Shown: positions 1-9,091 of the stretch, in pieces
How positions within the stretch are numbered: the stretch's first letter is position 1
Layout of the letters: each line of letters begins with the position of its first letter
From: an uncultured Alcaligenaceae bacterium
GTDB taxonomy: Bacteria > Pseudomonadota > Gammaproteobacteria > Burkholderiales > Burkholderiaceae_B
Direction: 5' to 3'
DNA length: 18,080 bases
Assembly (NCBI GenBank): GCA_937897265.1
Contig: CALCPT010000097.1
Span: 1 to 18,080 of the forward strand
Notes under the pieces: model-generated
What the model was told of the DNA's origin: nothing
Seen by the model: the letters and a program-made list of their open reading frames with translations, nothing else
The model's database searches: none
Program-made: the position numbers and the translations under genes

Positions 1-50
1 TACGAGATACATTGGCGTGACTGGAGTTCAGACGTGTGCTCTTCCGATCT
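1..50. other. Illumina adapter remnant (not genomic)
   Basis: Bases 1-8 (TACGAGAT) match the end of the Illumina P7 arm. Bases 9-16 (ACATTGGC) sit where an 8-nt index would be. Bases 17-50 match the TruSeq-type read-2 adapter, beginning GTGACTGGAGTTCAGACGTG and ending GCTCTTCCGATCT. The match is contiguous to base 50, and genuine coding sequence begins at 51. This is library adapter left on the end of an assembled contig, so nothing in it should be read as biology. The index identity is only inferred from its position. Confidence 0.97.
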
Positions 51-598
51 TTACTGACAGGGATGTGGCCGATATCGGGCCCGAGCAAATGGCCCTCACG
101 CCAACGCACCAACATGCCGGTTGTGCCTGCAAACACAGCCGCCCACGTGAGTGCCGTCCCAAGCCACGCGGACGTCGGACTAACAAAGCCTAACCAATAA
201 CAGGCCGTCGCCAACACAAACAAGGCACACATCCACAAGATTGCGGATTGGGACGAAAACAAATACTTTAAAAAGAAGGCCTGCTCGGCGCGAGCAATGT
301 CGCCCTGATACAGCCAGATCGCAACGCCAGCGGCCACAGCTGTCGTGAGCATCAAAGTGCGCAACGGGCGCCACAGCCACCCCATCCAGGCAAAGGTCGG
401 TACGGCACAGACCAAAATGGCTTTCTCGTAATAATCCATTGAATTGCTAAACGTCTTGAGCGCATAGCCGGCGCCAACTGCCAAGAGCACAAAAAATAAA
501 ATGTCAGTCCAGTTCGGCCGACCACGCTGCTCGCGCCCATCGCCTGACTCAGAGAGATCATCCCAGTCGTTTCGTGACGCAGCGATTGAATTCGTCAT
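51..598 (-). CDS. ccsB: Cytochrome c biogenesis protein CcsB (CcsA/ResC family), N-terminal part, truncated by contig end
   Basis: The frame opens with ATG at 598-596 and runs about 182 codons without a stop to the adapter junction, so only the N-terminal part is present. A polar start of about 30 residues (MTNSIAASRNDWDDLSE) is followed by hydrophobic segments at about residues 32-47, 61-75, 82-96 and 116-150. The last visible residues are GPDIGHIPVS; from family knowledge this leads into the conserved start of the heme-handling region of CcsB/CcsA proteins, including the WWD motif, which is lost here. The family is an inner-membrane heme transporter and synthase subunit of System II cytochrome c maturation, working with ResB, encoded just upstream on the same strand. 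A weak GAGA lies before the ATG. The truncation is an assembly edge, not a mutation. Confidence 0.85.
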
Positions 599-677
599 GA
601 CAAAGTTCTCGATGAATTGAAAAAAATACCAACTTCGGTAAAGCGTGAATCATGAGCCGCTTGAGCCGTCTTGCGTG

Positions 678-709
678 CTGACTCACTTCGCTTCGCGCAG
701 TCGAGTCAG
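678..709. repeat. Inverted repeat in the resB-ccsB spacer
   Basis: CTGACTCACT at 678-687 can pair with AGTCGAGTCAG at 699-709, giving about 10 pairs with one bulged C and an 11-nt loop. It lies in the 146-nt gap between the resB stop and the ccsB start. There is no run of T on either side, so it does not look like an intrinsic terminator. It could act in mRNA processing or be a by-product of the repeated sequence here. Confidence 0.4.
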
Positions 710-760
710 TTTGAGCACACTTGACTGGCTTCGGGCAGTTTGATTTAACTGACTTGACTG
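690..760. repeat. Imperfect tandem direct repeat across the resB 3' end
   Basis: Two adjacent units, 690-727 and 728-760, share the blocks GCTTCG(C/G)GCAGT, GTTTGA and TTGACTG in the same order, with small insertions between them. The second unit includes the last codons and stop codon of resB (745-747). The pattern looks like a short duplication that has since diverged. No function is apparent. Confidence 0.4.
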
Positions 761-2865
761 AGCTTATTGAGCGCCGCTTTGAACCGATCAAACTCACGAT
801 TGAAATCGAGTGTACGCTTTTGCGATGTCATCGCGGCTAATACACGGGTACCCTTTGCGTGTTCTGCCGGCCGACACCACACCCAGATGCGTCGATCACG
901 CACGTAGAACATCGTGAAAACGCCTAATACTAAAAACAAGCACCCGAGATAGACAATGAATTTTCCGGGTGTACGGCTCACTTGAAAAACGCTCGCCTGC
1001 ACATGGTTAAACGACTTCAGGGTCAAGAGTAGCGGCGCTGGGTAAAGCGTTAAATCCGATAAAGCAGCCACCGCTAATCTAGACCAATTTGCATCTAGCT
1101 CAAGTTGTTGAGGCGACGTTTCTAACGCTGGGCGACCCGCACGCTCGCGCGCAAGGCCTCGCAATTCATGAATGGTCGAACCGAGTAAGCGGATCACGAT
1201 ATCAGCGGCACGCTGCTGTTCAGCAGGTGGCACATTGGTCTCGAGGAAGCGCGAGATCGCTTGCAAGCCACCGTCGGCGAAGGTCTCGAGCGCGCGCTGG
1301 GCTGAGGTCTGCAAAGCCTGTTGATCCGTTGCGCTACCTTGATAGGCGCGTGCAAAACGCCGCACCGCCTCTGTTCTATCTGCCGGGGTAGCAAGTGCTG
1401 CGCGCACGCGCATGAACTCTTCAGCCGAATCGTGGTCATCTGCTGGCATGCGCAGGTATCTGAAACCAGCGCGGCCTGGCTCTTGTACGCCAGCTAATAA
1501 TACCCGCGAGCCGTCAAGTTCTGCGGGCAACATGTATTGGTGAAACGTGATGGCCTGCCCACTCGCGTCGATCAAGCGATACTCGATGCTTGGGCCGATG
1601 TTACGCAGATTTTTATTTTTCTTGCTGGCTGCGCTGCCGGTTACTGCGGCCACATGTTCACCAAATTCTTTTGGCGAGGATGGCTCGCCGGCTGTCAGGT
1701 CTTCGACATTGATCGTGCGCAGCTTGGTGATTTCAGCTTTGATGGCTGGGCCTGAAGCGCCCAATGTGATGTCACTAGTTTGCCCGACCAGAGCTTTCAA
1801 GGAAAAGGTGTCTGTGCCCGAGCCGGTAAGAGGATAGCCGATCAATTCGACTTCGCTGCCACCATCATCAAAGCTTGATTGATAAACCGTCACGCCTTTG
1901 AAGTGCAACGGCTCATTGACTTCGATGTTGGCCTCAAACGCTTTACCTGTCGTGGGGTCTGTGACTTCGACCTGACTCATGAAGCGACTTGGCATTCCGG
2001 TCGAGTAATAGTCCACCACAAATTTTTTCAACTCGAGGGTAAACGGCAAGGGCTGCACCAACGCACCATCGTCTACCGTAATAATCGCCGAGCTACGCTT
2101 GCTACCCTCGGGCACCAACACATTGGCGCGAAAGCTTGGGTTATCAACCGACAGGCGGCCGCGCTCTGGCACATCGGCGATCATCATGTTTTCGATGATT
2201 GGCGTTTTACCCAGTAACCACACTTGCAAGCGTATGGGTAGTTCACTATCCAGCAAACCACCGACACAAATGATCACGATGGCAGCATGTGCAAAGATGT
2301 AGCCAAGGCGATTGCCACTACCGCGCTTAGCGGCCAACAGCAATGAATCACCGTCAGTACGCTGACGCACGGCATACCCTTGGCGTTGCAACCACGCCTG
2401 AATCGAGCCCGCTGCCTGCGCCGGCTCACGAGTGGTATCCACTTCAATTTTGTGATGAAACGAACGCAGACTTGAGGCTCGAATATGCTCACGAAACGAA
2501 CGAGCATCTTTCAGCATTTTGGGTGCATTTCGGATCAGGCATAAGCTAGTCGAGAGCACCAAAAAAGCCATCGTGACCAAAAACCACCAGCTGTTATAGA
2601 TGTGCCAAATCGAAAACTTATCTAACACCTCAAACCAAAAGGGACCAAACTGATCGATATACGCGTTGGCTGAGCGTCCTTGCGCAACGACGGTGCCGAT
2701 CAAACTCGCCATGCAAATGAACACGAGCAAGCTAATCGAAAAGCGCATTGAACTGAGCAGTTCAAGCGTGTTGACAACGGCAGAACCTGAGCGCGGCCCG
2801 CCTGACCCAGCGCTAGGCGAGGCGTCGTTTGCGATTGACTTGGTCGGCGTACTAGGTGTGATCAC
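745..2865 (-). CDS. resB: Cytochrome c biogenesis protein ResB (System II)
   Basis: ResB (also called Ccs1) partners CcsB/ResC in carrying heme to the outer face of the cytoplasmic membrane and joining it to CXXCH apocytochromes. The 706-residue protein has the family layout. Membrane segments lie at about 42-62 (after LELLSSMRF), 93-112 and 186-206 (with a candidate heme-ligand histidine at 193). A large periplasmic domain follows, then a final segment at about 636-655 (FIVYLGCLFLVLGVFTMFYV) and a short cytoplasmic tail. NSWWFLVTMAFLV and CLIRNAPKMLKDARSFREH are close to Bordetella-type ResB. The start is GTG; no clear Shine-Dalgarno precedes it. The next in-frame ATG (residue 40) would remove the conserved LELLSS stretch, so I kept GTG. 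A strong terminator ends only about 13 nt upstream of this start. ccsB follows downstream on the same strand. Confidence 0.95.
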   Translation of the reverse strand: MITPSTPTKSIANDASPSAGSGGPRSGSAVVNTLELLSSMRFSISLLVFICMASLIGTVVAQGRSANAYIDQFGPFWFEVLDKFSIWHIYNSWWFLVTMAFLVLSTSLCLIRNAPKMLKDARSFREHIRASSLRSFHHKIEVDTTREPAQAAGSIQAWLQRQGYAVRQRTDGDSLLLAAKRGSGNRLGYIFAHAAIVIICVGGLLDSELPIRLQVWLLGKTPIIENMMIADVPERGRLSVDNPSFRANVLVPEGSKRSSAIITVDDGALVQPLPFTLELKKFVVDYYSTGMPSRFMSQVEVTDPTTGKAFEANIEVNEPLHFKGVTVYQSSFDDGGSEVELIGYPLTGSGTDTFSLKALVGQTSDITLGASGPAIKAEITKLRTINVEDLTAGEPSSPKEFGEHVAAVTGSAASKKNKNLRNIGPSIEYRLIDASGQAITFHQYMLPAELDGSRVLLAGVQEPGRAGFRYLRMPADDHDSAEEFMRVRAALATPADRTEAVRRFARAYQGSATDQQALQTSAQRALETFADGGLQAISRFLETNVPPAEQQRAADIVIRLLGSTIHELRGLARERAGRPALETSPQQLELDANWSRLAVAALSDLTLYPAPLLLTLKSFNHVQASVFQVSRTPGKFIVYLGCLFLVLGVFTMFYVRDRRIWVWCRPAEHAKGTRVLAAMTSQKRTLDFNREFDRFKAALNKLSQVS

Positions 2866-2878
2866 GGTGTGTTTATCT

Positions 2879-2909
2879 AAAAAAAAGGGGGCGTCTTTCG
2901 ACCCCCCCT
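2879..2909 (-). terminator. Rho-independent terminator after the cytochrome c4 gene
   Basis: On the minus strand, a run of G (GGGGGGG) and GTC pairs with GAC and CCCCC around a GAAA loop (one bulged base), followed directly by eight T residues (2886-2879). It begins 26 nt past the cytochrome c4 stop and ends just before the resB GTG. It would end or attenuate transcription from the c4 gene into resB. Confidence 0.85.
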
Positions 2910-2935
2910 AGCTTGCGTAGTGACGACGCAGGTGC

Positions 2936-3637
2936 CTAGCGCAGACCTGCTGCGTAGTCAGAGACAGCCTTAATGTCTGAGTCAGACATGCGATCAGCAA
3001 TTTGGTTCATCATTGGGCCGTTGGCGCGGTGACCCGCACGGAACAACTTTAATTGCTCTTCGATGTAACTTGGATATTGACCGCTCAGGCGTGGATACTG
3101 ACCAGGAATGCCAGCGCCGTTAGGCGAATGACAGCCTGCGCAGGCTGGCACATTGCGATCGGGGATCCCTGCGCGCCAGATATGCTGACCGCGCTCGAGT
3201 AACTTTGGATTGGTCGCCGTTGCGGGCTCAGTCAGCTTTTGCTGGGTGAGATAAACCGCAAGGTTATTCATGTCGGCTTCGGTCAGTGGCGCTGCCATGG
3301 CGCTCATCACTGAAGGCGCACCATCAGGGCCTTTACGCAAGGCCTCTTTTGCACCTGCTTTAGGACGAAACTCGACCAGTTGCTTGTAGATGTACTCATG
3401 CGACTGCGCGGCCAAATTAGGATTAGCAGGGATTGTGCTGTTGCCAGCTGCGCCATGACACGATGCGCAAGCAACCACACCGCGTGCAGCATCGCCCTGC
3501 TCATAGAGCGTGGCGCCTTTTGCCGCATCGGGCTTAGCTGGACCTGTGGCGGCACCAGCCGCAATACTTGGGGACATGGCAGACACGCCGAGCATCAAAC
3601 AGCCCGTAAGCACTACCTTTGACAACAAATACTTCAT
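2936..3637 (-). CDS. Cytochrome c4-type diheme cytochrome
   Basis: This is a periplasmic diheme c-type cytochrome of 233 residues that shuttles electrons, typically from the bc1 complex to terminal oxidases. A cleavable signal peptide (about 1-27: MKYLLSKVVLTGCLMLGVSA then AxA-like sites) precedes two cytochrome c domains. The heme sites are CASCH (57-61) and CAGCH (166-170). Likely axial methionines are M111/M114 and M209/M210. The start at 3637 is preferred over the longer frame to 3715: it begins the signal peptide and has GAGG six nt upstream, whereas the 26 extra residues have no family support. It is transcribed divergently from engB and ends at a strong terminator. Location beside resB/ccsB fits, since its own heme attachment depends on them. 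The exact subclass (c4 rather than another diheme c-type) is from overall layout. Confidence 0.93.
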   Translation of the reverse strand: MKYLLSKVVLTGCLMLGVSAMSPSIAAGAATGPAKPDAAKGATLYEQGDAARGVVACASCHGAAGNSTIPANPNLAAQSHEYIYKQLVEFRPKAGAKEALRKGPDGAPSVMSAMAAPLTEADMNNLAVYLTQQKLTEPATATNPKLLERGQHIWRAGIPDRNVPACAGCHSPNGAGIPGQYPRLSGQYPSYIEEQLKLFRAGHRANGPMMNQIADRMSDSDIKAVSDYAAGLR

Positions 3638-3706
3638 TGAAGACCTCGACGCCGAGTGGGGCACAAAAACACCTAATCCACAAAAAACCACTGTTTTAGA
3701 CGCACG

Positions 3707-3712
3707 ATTATA
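3707..3712 (-). promoter_or_regulatory. Candidate -10 element for the cytochrome c4 gene
   Basis: The minus strand reads TATAAT exactly, preceded by TATTG, about 70 nt upstream of the c4 start codon in the 110-nt divergent spacer with engB. No convincing -35 is seen at 16-18 nt spacing, so this may be a weak or activator-dependent promoter. On the plus strand the overlapping TACAAT (3711-3716) could serve engB in the same way. Confidence 0.35.
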
Positions 3713-3747
3713 CAATAGCGTCTGAACTGATTCTTCTAGGCCCTACA

Positions 3748-5384
<1,637 letters not shown>

Positions 5385-5389
5385 AACGC

Positions 5390-6592
5390 TTAAGCGCTTG
5401 CTTGTAGGGCCTGGCGTTTTCGTAAACGCCAGGCAAATACCATCGCCAAGATAGGCAAGCCAAAAATCCCGATCGGGAAAACCGCCGCCAAGCCTAAGTG
5501 ATCCACCGCAACTGACGCGAGGATCACGCCTGCCGACTGGCCAAAAAACAAAAAAGACGCAAATAGAGCCACGGCAGTGCCACGCATCGCCGGAGCCATC
5601 TGGGTAGCATTGGTTTGTAATACTGCATGTAACAGGTAGTAACCCAAGCCTGACAAAATACTGGCAAGCACACCCCAGTACCACACCGAAGAGAACCAAT
5701 AGACTGCAAACGCGAAGGCCATGATGCAGCCTCCTGCCACGGCCAAGCGATACTCACCAAAGCGCCGGACAAATTGATTGGCGTAAAGCGCATAAATCAG
5801 TGCGCCCGCGGCAAACAACCCACTGATGCCGCCGGCCCAGGCAACCGCGATCTCATGACGCTCGTGCAAGTATGCTGGTACAAAGGCCAAGGGCCCAAAT
5901 ACAAAGGCCCCCTCAAGGCAAACAACAACCAACACAATTCGGGCCCAAGGCTGTGCCCACACTTCGCGCACTGGGTCTAACAGACGAACCCCACCACTGG
6001 TGGGTAGCTCTACAACACTGTGACGACGCGAAATCAACAGCCACCCGACCACCAAATAAATCACCGCCAGAAAAACAAACGCCCAGCGCCAGCCCACCGT
6101 ATCTGCAAACACACCACCCAACAACTGCCCAATGGCGATACCAGAAATTGAGCCCAACAAATATCGCGCAAGCGTTGCCTGTCGTTGTGCGTAAGGGACA
6201 TGATCGCCAATCCACGCCATCGACAACGGGATAATGCCAGCTGCCGTTGCACCTGAAATAAAGCGCCCTAATTCAAGGATGCCTAGCGTTGGAGCACTGG
6301 CCACCAGCAGACTACCGGCCGCACAACCAAAGGTTGCCAACGACAACACGAAAAATTTACCGTAGCGATCGCCGACTGGGCCATAGAAGAACTGCATGAC
6401 GCCGTAGGCAATCGAAAAATAAGTGACTGCGCTTGAGGCTTGAGCCGTACGTACTCCAAACTCACTTGCCAACACTGGTAACAAGGGATCGCAAATGCGA
6501 AACGCACTAGAGCTTGCAAAAGCAGCCAGCGCTAGCAAAATAATGACCGGCATGGTCGAAGTCGAGGCGCTGGGCAGAGGCTGAGTGGTCAT
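5390..6592 (-). CDS. Major facilitator superfamily transporter (DHA1-like), substrate unknown
   Basis: This 400-residue inner-membrane protein is almost entirely hydrophobic and fits the 12-helix MFS fold. Motif A between helices 2 and 3 reads GPVGDRYGKF (71-80), and a central hydrophilic loop (about 195-215, RRHSVVELPTSGG) separates the two halves. LGRFISGATAAGIIPL and the following helices resemble drug/proton antiporters of the YnfM/AraJ type, but nothing in the sequence shows the substrate. It lies 64 nt downstream of dsbD on the same strand with no terminator between, so co-transcription is possible. The ATG at 6592 has no good Shine-Dalgarno; residue 14 is an alternative ATG. Its position between hemB and dsbD is not what I recall for related genomes, so it may be an insertion. 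Confidence 0.9.
   Translation of the reverse strand: MTTQPLPSASTSTMPVIILLALAAFASSSAFRICDPLLPVLASEFGVRTAQASSAVTYFSIAYGVMQFFYGPVGDRYGKFFVLSLATFGCAAGSLLVASAPTLGILELGRFISGATAAGIIPLSMAWIGDHVPYAQRQATLARYLLGSISGIAIGQLLGGVFADTVGWRWAFVFLAVIYLVVGWLLISRRHSVVELPTSGGVRLLDPVREVWAQPWARIVLVVVCLEGAFVFGPLAFVPAYLHERHEIAVAWAGGISGLFAAGALIYALYANQFVRRFGEYRLAVAGGCIMAFAFAVYWFSSVWYWGVLASILSGLGYYLLHAVLQTNATQMAPAMRGTAVALFASFLFFGQSAGVILASVAVDHLGLAAVFPIGIFGLPILAMVFAWRLRKRQALQASA
5409..5434. repeat. Perfect 11-bp hairpin inside the MFS 3' end, facing hemB
   Basis: GCCTGGCGTTT (5409-5419) and AAACGCCAGGC (5424-5434) are exact reverse complements around a TCGT loop. The stem lies in the last codons of the MFS gene and begins 25 nt past the hemB stop. 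Neither strand has a T run after the stem, so it is not a classical intrinsic terminator. It could still stabilise the hemB 3' end or block converging transcription. A 10-nt palindrome, CGCTTAAGCG (5387-5396), sits next to it. Confidence 0.55.
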
Positions 6593-6656
6593 GAAGCGTG
6601 AAGTCTTTGAAGCGTAGTGAAAGTCATTTACGCACCGAGTACCCGCATGTGTCTAC

Positions 6657-8681
6657 TTATTTCAGCGAAAGTACGCGATCGAGGTTTGCGGCAAAACGGT
6701 TGGCATCCTGAAAGCCAACAATCCGCACGTCTTTTCGCTCACGCCCACCTGGCTCAAAAAAAATGATGCCTGGTGGTCCAAAGAGTTTGAAGCGCTTAAG
6801 CAGCGCGCGATCCTCTGGATTATTTGCCGTCACATCGGCTTGCAGCAACAGCAACTGATCCATCCGCTGCGCAACGTTGGGTTTAGTAAAGGTCAAGGAC
6901 TCCATCTCTTTACACGAGACACACCAGTCCGCATAGAAATCGAGCATCACTGGACGCGTAGACCGAGCGAGCTCAGTCTCGAGTTCGGCGACTGAACGAA
7001 CTCGCTTGAACGGTGGGTGCTCGCCGTTGGACGACAAGGCAGCTTGAGCCCGTGGCGCTGTCGGGGCTGACTGATCACTTGCTTGCCCCAACAAGATATT
7101 TTTTGATGAGCTCGCAGGCGCAGCTGTCGTTGGCAGGCCTGTATTTTTTTCAGTGGTGGCCGCGGCGACTGGGCTGAGCATCGCATTGCTACGAGCGAGA
7201 TGGGACAAGGGCTGTAGCAACGAGCGACCACCACTTGCAATCCCTAGCAACCAAATTAAGCACAACAAGGTCAATAACACACCCAGTGTTTTGCGCAATA
7301 GACCGCTAAAGCCTGCCTCGGTGCCAAGGGGCTCAAAGGTGCGTAGCAGCACTGCTGAAAACAACGCCAAAATTGCCCAACCTAGAATCTGTAGCCAGGT
7401 CGGCAACAGCGGCGTCACCATCCACCACGCCGTCGCAAACAACAGCACACCAAAAAACTGTTTGACGCCCTCCATCCAGGTGCCTGTGCGTGGCATCAGT
7501 TTTCCGGCAGACGCGCCCATTAACAACAAAGGCACCCCCATCCCCCACGCCATCGCAAACAACGCTGAGCCGCCCAACAACACGTCGCCTGTTTGCGAGA
7601 TATAGAGTAGGGCACCTGCCAATGGTGCTGCGACACAAGGGCCCACGATTAACGCAGACAAGGCACCCATTAAGGCGGCGGCGCCAACGCGCCCACCTAA
7701 AATAGAATTATTTTTAACGGTCAACTTGGTTTGAATACTCGACGGCATTTGAAACGTAAACACATCGAACATAGATAGCGCCAACGTTGCCAGAAGCAAG
7801 GCAAACAGCGCGAGCACCCAAGGCGTCTGCAACCACGCCGCCAACCCTGCGCCACTCAGCCCAGCCGCCACACCGAGCGCCGTATAAATAACCGACATAC
7901 CGCTCACGTAAGCAAACGCTAGCAGCGTACCGCGGGCGCGCGACACGTGATGTTGCTCACCCACCAAGAGCACCGACAAAATCGGCACCATCGGCAACAC
8001 ACAAGGCGTCAGGGCCAACAACAACCCCAGAACAAAAAACAGCAAGACAATTTCAAGCAAGCCAGTCGAGGTCAACAGCTCGGCCAAGGTCAAATCGTTT
8101 TCAGCAAACACTAGCTCACGCCACTGCCCATCGATCAGGCGAGCAAAAAGACTCTGCGGAGCTGGCGCAATGAGCTTGTAGCCGGCGGAATTTGCCAGCG
8201 TAGTCAGCGTGACAAAAAAATCCATTGGGGGATAGCACAACCCCGCGCTCGCGCAGCCTTGCCCGATCACTTTGATTTTTAGTGTTTGACCTTCAACCAA
8301 TGTTTGCGTTTGAGAAGAGGCTGCGAGTGGGACTAGGATTTCGATGTCTTTAAAATAGAGCTCCATCTCTTTGTTAAACGTTGGGTCGTGTTTAACCTGT
8401 CCCTTCGGAAAAACCGGCTCACCTAATTTAAGTATTGGCGTCTCAGCGACAAATTCAAACCGCTCGCGGTACATGTAATAACCGGGGGCGATTTTGAACT
8501 TAAGGCTCAGGGTGTTTTTTTCTGCGCCCACCACTTCAGCACGCAAGACAAAGGCCTTTTCCGGATCTAAGAAATCATCCTCGGCGGCCTGTGCGAGTGG
8601 TACCGCAAATAATGCCAACGCCATGATGAGCATTGCAACGAAGCCGGGCACCCTTGCAAAACGCGTAAGCAATTGGATCAC
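6657..8681 (-). CDS. dsbD: Protein-disulfide reductase DsbD (DipZ)
   Basis: DsbD carries electrons from cytoplasmic thioredoxin across the inner membrane to periplasmic partners, including those that keep CXXCH cysteines reduced for cytochrome c assembly. From the GTG at 8681 the protein has 674 residues. A signal peptide (about 1-32, ending FAVPLAQA) is followed by the alpha domain with C143 and C149 (GCASAGLCYPP). The membrane domain (about 207-480) contains C227 (TPCVLPMVPI) and C349 (VGPCVAAPL). A Pro/Ala/Ser-rich linker (about 500-555) leads to a thioredoxin-like domain with WCVSC (C587, C590). All six redox cysteines are present. The GTG overlaps the cutA stop as GTGA and has AAAGG upstream. 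An in-frame ATG at 8714 would place 11 extra residues before the signal peptide and lengthen the cutA overlap, so it is less likely. Confidence 0.96.
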   Translation of the reverse strand: MIQLLTRFARVPGFVAMLIMALALFAVPLAQAAEDDFLDPEKAFVLRAEVVGAEKNTLSLKFKIAPGYYMYRERFEFVAETPILKLGEPVFPKGQVKHDPTFNKEMELYFKDIEILVPLAASSQTQTLVEGQTLKIKVIGQGCASAGLCYPPMDFFVTLTTLANSAGYKLIAPAPQSLFARLIDGQWRELVFAENDLTLAELLTSTGLLEIVLLFFVLGLLLALTPCVLPMVPILSVLLVGEQHHVSRARGTLLAFAYVSGMSVIYTALGVAAGLSGAGLAAWLQTPWVLALFALLLATLALSMFDVFTFQMPSSIQTKLTVKNNSILGGRVGAAALMGALSALIVGPCVAAPLAGALLYISQTGDVLLGGSALFAMAWGMGVPLLLMGASAGKLMPRTGTWMEGVKQFFGVLLFATAWWMVTPLLPTWLQILGWAILALFSAVLLRTFEPLGTEAGFSGLLRKTLGVLLTLLCLIWLLGIASGGRSLLQPLSHLARSNAMLSPVAAATTEKNTGLPTTAAPASSSKNILLGQASDQSAPTAPRAQAALSSNGEHPPFKRVRSVAELETELARSTRPVMLDFYADWCVSCKEMESLTFTKPNVAQRMDQLLLLQADVTANNPEDRALLKRFKLFGPPGIIFFEPGGRERKDVRIVGFQDANRFAANLDRVLSLK

Positions 8682-9013
8682 CCTAGTGCCTTTGTAGTTT
8701 GTTGCTGCACCCAAGCGAGGTAGGGCGCATGACCGCCAACCGTAGGCACTACCAAGGCCTCTGGTAGGTCATAAGGGTGTAAGGCAATCAATCGATCAAC
8801 TAACAACGCTTGCCATGCAGCAGTTGTTTTGATCATCATTGGGGTCTCTTCTGACTCGTGCATCGTTGACTCCCACTCGTAAAGCGACAGTACGGGTGAC
8901 CCAATATTAATGCAAGCAGCCAAGCCTTCGGACAATAGTTGTCGGGCAATCGTCTTTGCAGACTCAAGATCAGGGGTATTCGTCAGTACAAGCACTACCT
9001 CATCTGATTGCAT
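8678..9013 (-). CDS. cutA: Divalent-cation tolerance protein CutA
   Basis: This is a small cytoplasmic protein of 111 residues in the CutA1 family, which forms very stable trimers related in fold to PII proteins. It was linked to copper tolerance in Escherichia coli, but its precise biochemical role is unsettled. Family signs are VVLVLTNTPD near the start, LAACINIG (C34), YEWE (45-48) and the C-terminal ALVVPTVGGHAPYLAWV. The ATG at 9013 has AGAGAG about 7 nt upstream. A longer frame to a TTG at 9046 begins inside the upstream terminator and is rejected. Its stop overlaps the dsbD start, suggesting coupled translation. The rplQ terminator lies just 5' of the start, so the promoter is unclear. 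Confidence 0.95.
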   Translation of the reverse strand: MQSDEVVLVLTNTPDLESAKTIARQLLSEGLAACINIGSPVLSLYEWESTMHESEETPMMIKTTAAWQALLVDRLIALHPYDLPEALVVPTVGGHAPYLAWVQQQTTKALG

Positions 9014-9044
9014 GTGATCGCTCTCTTTTGTGAGCTCGAAAGAC

Positions 9045-9072
9045 AAAAAAGCCTCAGTGAAGAGGCTTTTTT
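9045..9072 (-). terminator. Intrinsic terminator of the spc/alpha ribosomal cluster
   Basis: GCCTC (9051-9055) pairs with GAGGC (9062-9066) around a 6-nt loop, flanked by six A on one side and six T on the other. The hairpin can extend through the A/T tracts and would work in both directions. It starts 19 nt after the rplQ stop. Confidence 0.9.
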
Positions 9073-9091
9073 ATTCAATTCAAGCGAGCAT

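Noticed and set aside
558..797. Minus-strand open frame of 79 codons across the resB-ccsB junction
   Set aside because: It overlaps the ends of resB and ccsB in another frame, is filled with the repeated spacer sequence, and has no recognisable protein features.
3638..3715. N-terminal extension of the cytochrome c4 gene
   Set aside because: The signal peptide and a GAGG ribosome site start at 3637. The extra 26 residues would bury the signal peptide and cover the likely promoter.
8682..8714. ATG start for dsbD at 8714
   Set aside because: It would place 11 residues before a normal signal peptide. The GTG at 8681 shows GTGA coupling with cutA and an AAAGG site.
9014..9046. TTG start for cutA
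   Set aside because: It begins inside the rplQ terminator. The ATG at 9013 has a ribosome site and matches the family length.
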